A stretch of DNA of 10,654 nt from an uncultured Propionibacteriaceae bacterium (GTDB taxonomy: Bacteria > Actinomycetota > Actinomycetes > Propionibacteriales > Propionibacteriaceae), in the NCBI GenBank assembly GCA_936924635.1, contig CAKZHP010000091.1, positions 1 to 10,654 on the forward strand, written 5' to 3'. Numbering within the stretch: position 1 is the stretch's first letter; each line of letters opens with the position of its first letter. The translations under genes and the position numbers were made by a program. Of this stretch, positions 1 through 5,521 are shown piece by piece. Below the pieces are notes generated by a model that was not told the origin of the DNA, did not search any database, and was given only the letters and a program-made list of their open reading frames with translations.

Positions 1-977
1 GCGGCAACGACGGCACGACGACCCCCGCGGCCACGGGCGGCGCGTCCGGGTCGGCGGCGCCGGCGAAGCTCACCATCCAGATCGACGGCGCGGCGGTCCC
101 GTACTACTCGCCGCTCTACGTCGCCAAGGAGAACGGTCACTTCGCCAAGCAGAACCTCGACGTCGAGTTCATCTACGCCGACGCCTCCACGCTGCTGAAG
201 AACGTCGCCGCGGGCAACGTGCAGCTGGGCTACCCCAACGGTGACGCGGTGATCTCCGCGGCTGCCAACGGGGTGCCGGTGAAGGTCATCCACTCCACGT
301 ACCAGAAGGGCATCGGTGCCGTCCTCAGCCTCAAGGAGACCGGAATCAACGGTCCGGCCGACCTCAAGGGCAAGACGGTGGCGGTGACGTCGCTGGGGTC
401 GCCGAACTACGTGCAGCTGCAGGTGATGGGCGCCCAGAACGGCTTCGACATCACCAAGGACCTCACCGTGAAGGTGGTCGGCACGACGGCGATCGTGGAC
501 GCCCTGCGCAACAAGGAGGTGCAGGCGATCGTGTTCTCCCGGCTGCGCTACTACGCGCTGACCGGTGCCGGTCTGGCGGTGAACCAGATGCTGACCGACG
601 ACTTCCTGCCGTCGTACGGGAACGTGGTGGTCTCCTCCAGCAAGTTCCTCAGCGACAACCCGGGTGTCGCGAAGCGGTTCGTGACCGCCTTCAACGAGTC
701 GCTGCAGTGGATCATCGACGGCCACGCCAAGGAGGCCGTGACCATGGCGATCCAGAAGTACTCCCCCGACTTCAAGGGCCAGGAGGACTCGCTCACGACG
801 ATCGTCAACGACGTGTTCGTCAAGGACCTGTGGCAGTCGGACACCACGCGTGCGAACGGGCTAGGCGCGGCCGACCTGACGCGGTGGCAGAAGGCGGCCG
901 ACATCCAGAAGCAGTACGGCCTCATCAGCCAGGCCGTGAAGGCGTCGGACCTCGTCATGCAGCCGAAGGATCTCTGA
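1..977 (+). CDS. ABC transporter substrate-binding protein, NMT1/SsuA/ThiY-like, 5' truncated
   Basis: This is the extracytoplasmic binding protein of an ABC importer, cut off by the window edge. The open frame runs from base 3 to the TGA at 975-977, leaving 324 visible residues. The first two bases (gc) would complete a Cys codon, and the next residues are a Gly/Thr/Ala/Ser-rich linker (GNDGTTTPAATGGASG), as seen just after a lipobox cysteine. Only the signal peptide therefore seems to be missing. The mature domain begins near KLTIQIDG; the YYSPLYVAKENGHF and DLKGKTVAV stretches are typical of NMT1/THI5-like proteins (sulfonate, thiamine-pyrimidine, riboflavin and related ligands). The permease starts 3 bases downstream and a uridine phosphorylase-like gene follows, so a nucleoside or pyrimidine ligand is plausible, but the ligand cannot be read from the sequence. 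An internal GTG at 219 is not the real start, because homology continues upstream of it. Confidence 0.9.
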   Translation, partial: GNDGTTTPAATGGASGSAAPAKLTIQIDGAAVPYYSPLYVAKENGHFAKQNLDVEFIYADASTLLKNVAAGNVQLGYPNGDAVISAAANGVPVKVIHSTYQKGIGAVLSLKETGINGPADLKGKTVAVTSLGSPNYVQLQVMGAQNGFDITKDLTVKVVGTTAIVDALRNKEVQAIVFSRLRYYALTGAGLAVNQMLTDDFLPSYGNVVVSSSKFLSDNPGVAKRFVTAFNESLQWIIDGHAKEAVTMAIQKYSPDFKGQEDSLTTIVNDVFVKDLWQSDTTRANGLGAADLTRWQKAADIQKQYGLISQAVKASDLVMQPKDL

Positions 978-980
978 CCC

Positions 981-1742
981 ATGCAGGAGACACCCTGGCG
1001 GCGTGCCGGCGTCAGCGCCGTGGCGGTCGTCGTCTTCCTTCTCGCGTGGCGGACGCTGCCAAGGGCGCTGGGGGTGTCGGCGCAGACGCTGCCGACCCCG
1101 GTGGATCTTGGTCGGCGGCTGGCATCGATGGCGTCGCACGAGGGGCTGGGCAACCACCTGCTGGTGACGTTCAGCGAGATCTGGCGTGGCGTGCTCATCG
1201 GGCTCGCCGCCGGGGTGGTCCTGGCTCTGGTGTTCGCGGCCTCGCCGCTGGTGGAGAAGCTGGTGATGCCGGTGGTCGTGGTGGTTCAGGTGACACCGAA
1301 GATCGCCATCGCCCCGCTGCTCGTGCTCTGGATGGGGCTGGGGTCGGTGTCGAAGGTGTTCCTCGTCGCCCTGGTGACGTTCTTCCCAACCCTGGTCAAC
1401 ACGCTGATGGCGTTGCGGTCGATCTCGGGCAACGTGCGACAGCTGAGCCGGCTGCTGGCGCTCACGCGGTGGCAGCGGTTCACGAAGATCGAGCTGCCGA
1501 GCATCGTGCCGGGGGTGGTGACCGGCATGCGCCTGGGGTGCCTGGCCGGTGTCACCGCGGCCGTGATCGGCGAGATCATCGGCGCGAAGGCGGGGCTGGG
1601 ATACCTCGTGATCCAGAGCCAGGAGTCGGGTGACGTGGCGCAAGGCCTGGTGGCCGTGCTGGTGCTGGCGTTCCTGGGTCTGCTGCTCTGGCTGGGTACG
1701 GGCTACCTGCAGGCCCGGGCCGAGAGGGTGTTCGCCGCATGA
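981..1742 (+). CDS. ABC transporter permease, SsuC/TauC/ThiX-type (BPD_transp_1)
   Basis: This is an inner-membrane permease of 253 residues, the usual length for SsuC/TauC-type subunits. A first hydrophobic segment lies at about residues 10-24. A multi-span core follows, from about residue 65 to the C terminus, with the last span near LVAVLVLAFLGLLLWLG. The cytoplasmic EAA-type loop is recognisable as LALTRWQRFTKIELPSIVPG, followed by VTGMRLGCLAGVTAAVIGE. The glycine usual in the EAA loop (LGAS in many relatives) is replaced here by Ala. The ATG at 981 follows the binding-protein stop by 3 bases, with GAAGGA in the preceding coding end as ribosome binding site. The stop overlaps the next start by 4 bases (ATGA), indicating translational coupling. 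The partner ATPase is absent from the visible part and is probably encoded upstream. The family call is firm; the substrate is inferred only from the neighbours. Confidence 0.9.
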   Translation: MQETPWRRAGVSAVAVVVFLLAWRTLPRALGVSAQTLPTPVDLGRRLASMASHEGLGNHLLVTFSEIWRGVLIGLAAGVVLALVFAASPLVEKLVMPVVVVVQVTPKIAIAPLLVLWMGLGSVSKVFLVALVTFFPTLVNTLMALRSISGNVRQLSRLLALTRWQRFTKIELPSIVPGVVTGMRLGCLAGVTAAVIGEIIGAKAGLGYLVIQSQESGDVAQGLVAVLVLAFLGLLLWLGTGYLQARAERVFAA

Positions 1743-2509
1743 GCGAGGTACGGGGCACCGCCGCGGACCCGTGGCTCGACGGGCGTCCGCCGCACCTGCC
1801 GAAGCCGCCGAGCGTGCCGGCGGCCTGGCTGCTGCCGGGTGATCCCGCTCGAGTCGATACGGCGCTGTCGTTGCTGTCGGATCCCGTGCTCGTGGGGCAG
1901 CGGCGGGAGTACCGGATGGGGCTTGGGTTTTTCGGAGGTGTGCCTGTCGGTGTCTGCAGCACCGGGATCGGTGGGCCGTCGACCGAGATCGCGGTGGTCG
2001 AACTGGCGCGGCTCGGAGCGACGACGTTGGTACGGATCGGCGGCATGGGCTCGTTCTCGGCCGAGCTGCGCACGGGTGATCTCGGGATCGTGGCCCGCAC
2101 GACGGCAGAGTCGGCGGCGGCGCGGTTCTACACCGAAGGGCCTGCCGTCGCCGACCCCGGCCTCGTGGAGCGCCTGGTGGCGGCCACGGGTGCCGTGGGA
2201 CGTACGGGCCGGCGCATCACTGTGTCGTCGGTGGACGGGTACTACGTCGGCCAGGGGCGTCCGGTGGCGGGGTTCGAGGAGAGGGCCGCGGAGCGGCTGC
2301 GCGCCATCCGCGAGTCCGGTGTCGACGGCGTCGACATGGAGGCCGAGACCGTCATCGGCATCGGCACGGCGTTGGGCCTGAGTTGCGGCGCCGTGCTCGG
2401 GGTCCACGGCAGCCGCGTCACCGACACCTGGGACGACGACTACGAGAGTGTCCAGCGAGACGTGGTGCGTACAGCGCTGAGGGCCATCACCGGACATCGC
2501 AACGACTGA
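1739..2509 (+). CDS. Uridine phosphorylase-like nucleoside phosphorylase (PNP/UDP family 1)
   Basis: This enzyme is predicted to cleave a nucleoside with phosphate into base and ribose-1-phosphate in the cytoplasm. It has 256 residues, close to E. coli Udp (253). Visible motifs are LPGDPARV (about 32-39, phosphate site), STGIGGPSTEIAVVEL (74-89), RIGGMGS (99-105) and VDMEAET (198-204, the Met-Glu pair that contacts ribose). The segment GYYVGQGRP (167-175) keeps the Gln-x-Arg pair that recognises uracil in uridine phosphorylases (Q166/R168 of E. coli, from memory). That pair argues for a pyrimidine rather than purine substrate. The ATG lies inside the permease stop (4-base overlap), so it belongs to the transporter operon and is probably the intracellular salvage step for the imported compound. 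It is the last gene of the operon; no U-tailed plus-strand terminator follows, although the hairpin at 2570-2599 might serve both strands. A udp symbol is withheld because the exact nucleoside is uncertain. Confidence 0.85.
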   Translation: MSEVRGTAADPWLDGRPPHLPKPPSVPAAWLLPGDPARVDTALSLLSDPVLVGQRREYRMGLGFFGGVPVGVCSTGIGGPSTEIAVVELARLGATTLVRIGGMGSFSAELRTGDLGIVARTTAESAAARFYTEGPAVADPGLVERLVAATGAVGRTGRRITVSSVDGYYVGQGRPVAGFEERAAERLRAIRESGVDGVDMEAETVIGIGTALGLSCGAVLGVHGSRVTDTWDDDYESVQRDVVRTALRAITGHRND

Positions 2510-2565
2510 CCGGGGCACGATCTGGTTCGCTTGGACGCTGGCCGGCTGGACGCCTCCGCCACACC

Positions 2566-2599
2566 AAAAAAGCCTGCTCGCCGTCGGCGGAGCAGGCTT
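2566..2599 (-). terminator. Rho-independent terminator of the tRNA-Ala gene
   Basis: A perfect 10-bp stem (AAGCCTGCTC at 2570-2579 paired with GAGCAGGCTT at 2590-2599) encloses a 10-base GC-rich loop. Read on the minus strand, the stem runs into six T residues (the A run at 2566-2571 on the plus strand). It lies 12 bases past the tRNA CCA end. It has the textbook polarity for the tRNA transcript. On the plus strand it lacks a U tract but could still impede transcription coming from the phosphorylase operon. Confidence 0.88.
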
Positions 2600-2611
2600 C
2601 GTATCGTGTGA

Positions 2612-2687
2612 TGGTGGAGCTAAGGGGATTCGAACCCCTGGCCTCTTCCATGCCATGGAAGCGCGCTACCAACTGCGCCATAGCCCC
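2612..2687 (-). tRNA. tRNA-Ala (anticodon GGC)
   Basis: The minus strand folds into a complete cloverleaf. The acceptor arm is GGGGCTA / TAGCTCC, the D stem GCGC/GCGC, the anticodon stem CTTCC/GGAAG with 7-base loop ATGGCAT, and the T stem AGGGG/CCCCT with loop TTCGAAT. The anticodon GGC (plus-strand bases 2652-2654) reads GCC alanine codons. The third acceptor pair is G3-U70, the main identity element for alanyl-tRNA synthetase. The discriminator is A and the CCA end is genome-encoded (2612-2614). The 76 bases include CCA. The tRNA sits 69 bases downstream of rsfS on the same strand and is followed by a clear terminator. No copy of its 3' end was seen elsewhere in the window, so there is no sign here of use as an integration site. 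Confidence 0.97.
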
Positions 2688-2725
2688 TTGCGGGTGCCTC
2701 GCGGTGTCCCGCTCAGCGAGTCGCT

Positions 2726-2731
2726 ACTGTA
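2726..2731 (-). promoter_or_regulatory. Possible -10 element for the tRNA-Ala gene
   Basis: On the minus strand the hexamer TACAGT lies 38 bases before the mature 5' end of the tRNA, fitting an actinobacterial TANNNT -10 box with a leader of about 30 bases. No convincing TTGAC-like -35 box is found 16-19 bases further upstream. Co-transcription from the nadD-rsfS operon is an equally good explanation. Confidence 0.25.
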
Positions 2732-2756
2732 CCCGACCCGAGCCCCCGGAGGGAAA

Positions 2757-3179
2757 TCAGCCGTCCCGGCGCTCCCGGTCGAGCAGGCCCGGGTCACCCT
2801 CGGCGTCCGGGTCCGCCTGGTCCTCGACACCCAGGTCGATGGCCGGGCAGTCGCGCCAGAGCTTGTCCAACGCGTACAACCGCCGCTCCTCCAGGTGCTG
2901 CACGTGAACGACGACGTCGCCGTAGTCCAGCAGCACCCAGCGCGCCTCCCGATCCCCCTCGCGGCGCAGCGGCTTGGCCTTCTCGGCCAGCAGCGCCTCC
3001 TCGATGGCGTCGACCACGGCGCTCACCTGCCGCTCGTTCTTCGCCGTCACGATGAGGAAGGTGTCAGCGATGGCGAGCTGGTCGGAGACGTCGTACGCCA
3101 CCTGGTCGGTGCCGAGCTTGTCGCTGGCCGCCTTCGCGGCGAGCTTGGTCAGCTCGATGGATCGGTCGGTTGCCGTCAC
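2757..3179 (-). CDS. rsfS: Ribosome silencing factor RsfS (YbeB/Iojap family)
   Basis: RsfS binds ribosomal protein uL14 on the 50S subunit and blocks joining with 30S, lowering translation when nutrients are scarce. The 140-residue protein shows the family core: KAASDKLGTDQVAYDVSDQL, then IADTFLIVTAKNERQVSAVV, then the hallmark region REARWVLLDYGDVVVHVQ followed by RRLYALDKLWRDCP. The acidic tail (DPDAEGDPGLLDRERRDG) is an actinobacterial-style extension. The GTG start overlaps the nadD stop by 4 bases (GTGA), and AGAGGAG lies about 8 bases upstream inside nadD. The nadD-rsfS order is widely conserved in bacteria. It is the last protein gene before the tRNA-Ala gene on the same strand. No defect is visible. 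Confidence 0.96.
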   Translation of the reverse strand: MTATDRSIELTKLAAKAASDKLGTDQVAYDVSDQLAIADTFLIVTAKNERQVSAVVDAIEEALLAEKAKPLRREGDREARWVLLDYGDVVVHVQHLEERRLYALDKLWRDCPAIDLGVEDQADPDAEGDPGLLDRERRDG

Positions 3180-3826
3180 GTGGTGGGCTCCTCTGCGGCG
3201 TACAGGCCGCGCTTGGCGATGAACTGGACGATGCCGTCGGGCACGAGGTACCAGATGGGCAGGCCCTCCTTAACCCTGGCCCGGCAGTCGGTGGACGAGA
3301 TGCTCAGCGCCGGCACCTCCAGCAGCGTGACCTTGTCGGCCGGCAGGTGAGAGATGGTGCCCATGTCGAGCGGCGACCCCGGCCGGGAGACGCCGATGAA
3401 GTGGGCGAGGTCGAACAACTCCTCCGCGCCGTGCCAGGTCAAAATCTGGCTCAGCGCGTCGGCACCGGTGATGAAGAACAGGTCGGTGTTCTCCCCCGTC
3501 AGGGCACGCAGGTCGCGGAGGGTGTCGACGGTGTACGTGTTGCCCGTCCGCTCGATGTCGACCCGGCTGGTGGAGAACCGCGGGTTCGACGCCGTCGCGA
3601 TGACCGTCATCAGGTAGCGGTCCTCCCCCTGCGAGACCTCGCGGTCAGCCTTCTGCCAAGGCATCCCGGTGGGCACGAACACCACCTCGTCGAGGTCGAA
3701 CCGCGCCGCCACCTCCGATGCGGCGACCAGGTGGCCGTGGTGGATGGGGTCGAAGGTGCCGCCCATCACTCCGAGGCGGTACCTGCCGCCGTTCGCGTCG
3801 CGGGCCAGTCCGAGGGGAAGGGTCAT
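3176..3826 (-). CDS. nadD: Nicotinate-nucleotide adenylyltransferase
   Basis: NadD transfers AMP from ATP to nicotinate mononucleotide to give deamido-NAD, a step of NAD biosynthesis in the cytoplasm. With the ATG at 3826 the protein has 216 residues, a normal NadD length. The nucleotidyltransferase signature GVMGGTFDPIHHGHL is at about residues 19-33 (GxFDPxHxGH). VPTGMPWQK follows, and FITGADAL and a C-terminal ISSTDCRARV motif (the SSTxxR phosphate-binding element) come later, ending in WYLVPDGIVQFI. The reading frame stays open upstream to 4057, but that part is a low-complexity Arg/Pro shadow. The 3826 ATG lies 2 bases after the stop of the upstream miniprotein (TGAGGATG), so initiation is probably by translational coupling rather than by a separate Shine-Dalgarno site. 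The stop overlaps the rsfS start. Confidence 0.95.
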   Translation of the reverse strand: MTLPLGLARDANGGRYRLGVMGGTFDPIHHGHLVAASEVAARFDLDEVVFVPTGMPWQKADREVSQGEDRYLMTVIATASNPRFSTSRVDIERTGNTYTVDTLRDLRALTGENTDLFFITGADALSQILTWHGAEELFDLAHFIGVSRPGSPLDMGTISHLPADKVTLLEVPALSISSTDCRARVKEGLPIWYLVPDGIVQFIAKRGLYAAEEPTT

Positions 3827-3828
3827 CC

Positions 3829-3969
3829 TCAGGCGTGCGGTCGCCCACTCCCGATGCCGCGCACGATCATCAGCGCGACCAGGAAGATGACGAGGAAGAT
3901 CAGCCCGAACACCCACGCGGGGGCGCCGCCCACCGCTTCGTGCTCGGCCTCGAGAAGGTGAAGAAGCAT
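3829..3969 (-). CDS. Small single-span membrane protein upstream of nadD
   Basis: This is a 46-codon frame from the ATG at 3969 to the TGA at 3829-3831. It has an acidic/His N-terminal stretch (HLLEAEHEAVGGAP, about 4-17). One strongly hydrophobic span follows at about 19-36 (WVFGLIFLVIFLVALMIV), then a basic tail RGIGSGRPHA. It begins downstream of proA on the same strand. Its stop is 2 bases from the nadD ATG, so it looks like the first gene of a miniprotein-nadD-rsfS operon. The upstream ribosome binding site is weak (GTAGAG about 8 bases before the ATG). The hydrophobic core followed by a basic, C-terminal cytoplasm-type tail suggests an N-out single-pass protein; this is inference. I recognise no characterised family. 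Tight coupling with nadD and a coherent membrane segment argue for a real gene rather than chance. Confidence 0.7.
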   Translation of the reverse strand: MLLHLLEAEHEAVGGAPAWVFGLIFLVIFLVALMIVRGIGSGRPHA

Positions 3970-4078
3970 GGCCGCACTCTACGCGACAGTCGCGCGGCGC
4001 GTACGCATCGCTCCCCTCCCTCGTTGGTGGGACCGCCGGGGCGTACGACCGCCGCACCTAGCAAGCGTTCTGCTCATT

Positions 4079-4100
4079 CGGAAGCGAAATTTCGCTTCCG
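4079..4100. repeat. Perfect 22-bp palindrome inside repeat copy 1
   Basis: The two half-sites CGGAAGCGAAA and TTTCGCTTCCG are exact reverse complements with no spacer. As RNA it would form about a 9-bp stem with a 4-base AATT loop. It lies in the space between proA and the miniprotein-nadD operon. No U tract follows on either strand. In repeat copy 2 the left arm has diverged and the palindrome is lost, so the fold is not what is conserved between copies. Confidence 0.8.
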
Positions 4101-4107
4101 TCTGGAC

Positions 4108-4121
4108 TGAACACTTGTTCA
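4108..4121. promoter_or_regulatory. Operator-like dyad TGAACA-N2-TGTTCA (copy 1)
   Basis: The sequence TGAACACTTGTTCA is a 6+6 inverted repeat around 2 bases. Its core GAAC-N4-GTTC matches the core of actinobacterial LexA boxes, but the flanking bases are T/A rather than the consensus C/G. It also has the form of many TetR-family operators. It lies 139 bases upstream of the miniprotein start. The same dyad recurs in copy 2, where only the two central bases differ. Confidence 0.45.
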
Positions 4122-4145
4122 ATCGGGTGGGAGGGGCGTGCGACC

Positions 4146-5387
4146 TCAGGGGCGGGTCTGGCCGGTGCCGGTGAGCACGTACTTCGTCGACGTCATCTCC
4201 GGCAGCGCCATCGGCCCGCGGGCGTGCAGCTTCTGGGTGGAGATGCCGATCTCGGCGCCGAAGCCGAACTCCCCGCCGTCGGTGAACCGGCTCGACGCGT
4301 TCACCAGCACCACGGCCGCGTCGACCTCGGCGACGAACCGGTCGGCCGCGGCGAGGTCGCGGGTGACGATGGTCTCCGAGTGGCCGGTGGTGTGCTGGCG
4401 GATGTGAGCGACGGCCTCGTCCAGGTCGCGTACGACCCGGGCGGCGAGGTCCAGCGTGAGGAACTCGCCGTCGTAGTCCTCCGGCCGCGCGGGCACGACC
4501 GCCGGCGAGGCGGCCTGGAACGCCTCGTCGCCGTGTACGGTCACGCCGGCCTCAGCCAAGGCGTCCAGCAGCAGCGGCAGGGCCTCAGCGGCCACGGCCT
4601 CGTGCACCAGCACGGTCTCCACGGCGTTGCACACGCTCGGGCGCTGGGTCTTGGCGTTGACGAGGATGTCGCGAGCCATCGCCAGGTCGGCCGTCGCGTC
4701 CACGAAGAGGTGGCAGTTGCCCGTACCCGTCTCGATCACGGGCACCTTCGACTGCTCCACGACCGACGCGATCAGCCCGGCGCCACCGCGGGGCACCAGC
4801 ACGTCGACGTACCCACGCGCCGCCATCAGCTGCCCCGACGCCTCGCGCCCGGCCGGGAGCAGCTGGACGGCGTCGGCGGGGAGGCCCGCCTTCTCGAGCC
4901 CCGTACGCAACGCCGCCACGATCGCCCGGTTCGACCGCTCCGCCGACCGCGACCCGGCCAGGAGCACCGCGTTGCCCGACTTGAGGCAGATGCCGGCGGC
5001 GTCGGCGGTGACGTTGGGACGGGCCTCGTAGATGATGCCGACGACGCCGAACGGCACCCGCACCTGCCGCACCTGCACCCCGTTCGGGAGCGTCCAGCCG
5101 CGTACGACGTCGCCCACCGGATCGGCCAGCCGGGCCAGCGAGCGGAGCCCGTCGGCCATGCCCTCGAGCCGAGACTGCGTCAGGGCCAGCCGGTCGACCA
5201 TCGGCTCCGCGGTGCCGCTCTCACGGGCCCGCGCCACGTCCTCGGCGTTGGCCGCGAGGATCGCGTCGGCGTCGGTGAGCAGCTGGTCAGCCATCACGTG
5301 CAGCGCCTGGTCCTTGACGTCGCGCCGCGCGGTGGCGAGCACCCGCGACGCCTCACGAGCCGCCAGTGCCTGGTCGGTGAACTCCAT
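4146..5387 (-). CDS. proA: Glutamate-5-semialdehyde dehydrogenase (gamma-glutamyl phosphate reductase)
   Basis: ProA reduces gamma-glutamyl phosphate to glutamate-5-semialdehyde with NADPH, the second step of proline biosynthesis. The 413-residue length is typical. Visible family blocks are VPFGVVGIIYEARPNVTADA (about 111-130), ICLKSGNAVLLAGSRSAERS (about 133-152), VPVIETGTGNCH (215-226) and QRPSVCNAVET with the catalytic Cys253. GEFGFGAEIGISTQKLHARG comes near the C terminus (about 372-391). The ATG at 5387 (MEFTDQAL) matches the usual ProA N terminus. GGCGAGGAG lies upstream, but about 15 bases away, which is a long spacing. The frame stays open far upstream through the DUF899 remnant, so an automatic caller may over-extend it to 6020. 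The kinase partner gene proB is not adjacent; a decayed DUF899 gene lies there instead. Confidence 0.96.
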   Translation of the reverse strand: MEFTDQALAAREASRVLATARRDVKDQALHVMADQLLTDADAILAANAEDVARARESGTAEPMVDRLALTQSRLEGMADGLRSLARLADPVGDVVRGWTLPNGVQVRQVRVPFGVVGIIYEARPNVTADAAGICLKSGNAVLLAGSRSAERSNRAIVAALRTGLEKAGLPADAVQLLPAGREASGQLMAARGYVDVLVPRGGAGLIASVVEQSKVPVIETGTGNCHLFVDATADLAMARDILVNAKTQRPSVCNAVETVLVHEAVAAEALPLLLDALAEAGVTVHGDEAFQAASPAVVPARPEDYDGEFLTLDLAARVVRDLDEAVAHIRQHTTGHSETIVTRDLAAADRFVAEVDAAVVLVNASSRFTDGGEFGFGAEIGISTQKLHARGPMALPEMTSTKYVLTGTGQTRP

Positions 5388-5437
5388 GGCGGGATCGTAG
5401 TTCTCCTCGCCGTCACGGGTCGGTGTGGTCCAGAGCA

Positions 5438-5514
5438 CCTGCACAAGCGGTGCGCATAGCGGCCCTGCTCCGCCGTGGGCCGACCTGCGCACGTATGCGC
5501 ACCGGTTGTGCAGG
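5438..5514. repeat. Long inverted repeat upstream of proA (21-bp arms, 35-bp spacer)
   Basis: The left arm (5438-5458, beginning CCTGCACAA and ending GTGCGCATA) is the reverse complement of the right arm (5494-5514) at 20 of 21 positions. The one mismatch is near the middle. Each arm holds the palindrome TGCGCA (5451 and 5496), and a third TGCGCA is in the spacer at 5486. The element starts 8 bases beyond the inferred stop of the DUF899 pseudogene and ends 50 bases before the proA ATG. It could be a terminator hairpin of the old DUF899 gene, a leader hairpin of proA, or a protein-binding site. No U tract follows. Confidence 0.8.
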
Positions 5515-5521
5515 CGTCCGG

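Larger units (their letters stand above)
4056..4123 (+). repeat. 68-bp direct repeat, copy 1
   Basis: This element begins ACCTAGCAAG and ends TGTTCAAT. It aligns without gaps to 6916-6983, with 57 identical positions of 68 by my count. It is noticeably more A+T rich than the surroundings. It lies between the proA stop and the nadD operon. The most conserved parts are the first 10 bases and the stretch from ATTTCGCTTC to the end. It contains a perfect 22-bp palindrome (4079-4100) and the dyad TGAACA-CT-TGTTCA (4108-4121). Confidence 0.85.

Noticed and set aside
2612..2687. tRNA-Ala as an integration site for a mobile element
   Set aside because: No second copy of the tRNA 3' end and no integrase gene is present in the window.
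3827..4057. An N-terminal extension of nadD to 4057 (293 residues)
   Set aside because: The extra residues are an Arg/Pro-rich shadow of another frame. They overlap the coherent membrane miniprotein, and the NadD nucleotide-binding motif sits correctly near the N terminus from 3826.
3970..4145. Rho-independent terminator after proA
   Set aside because: The only strong hairpin is the palindrome at 4079-4100, and it is not followed by a U tract on the minus strand.
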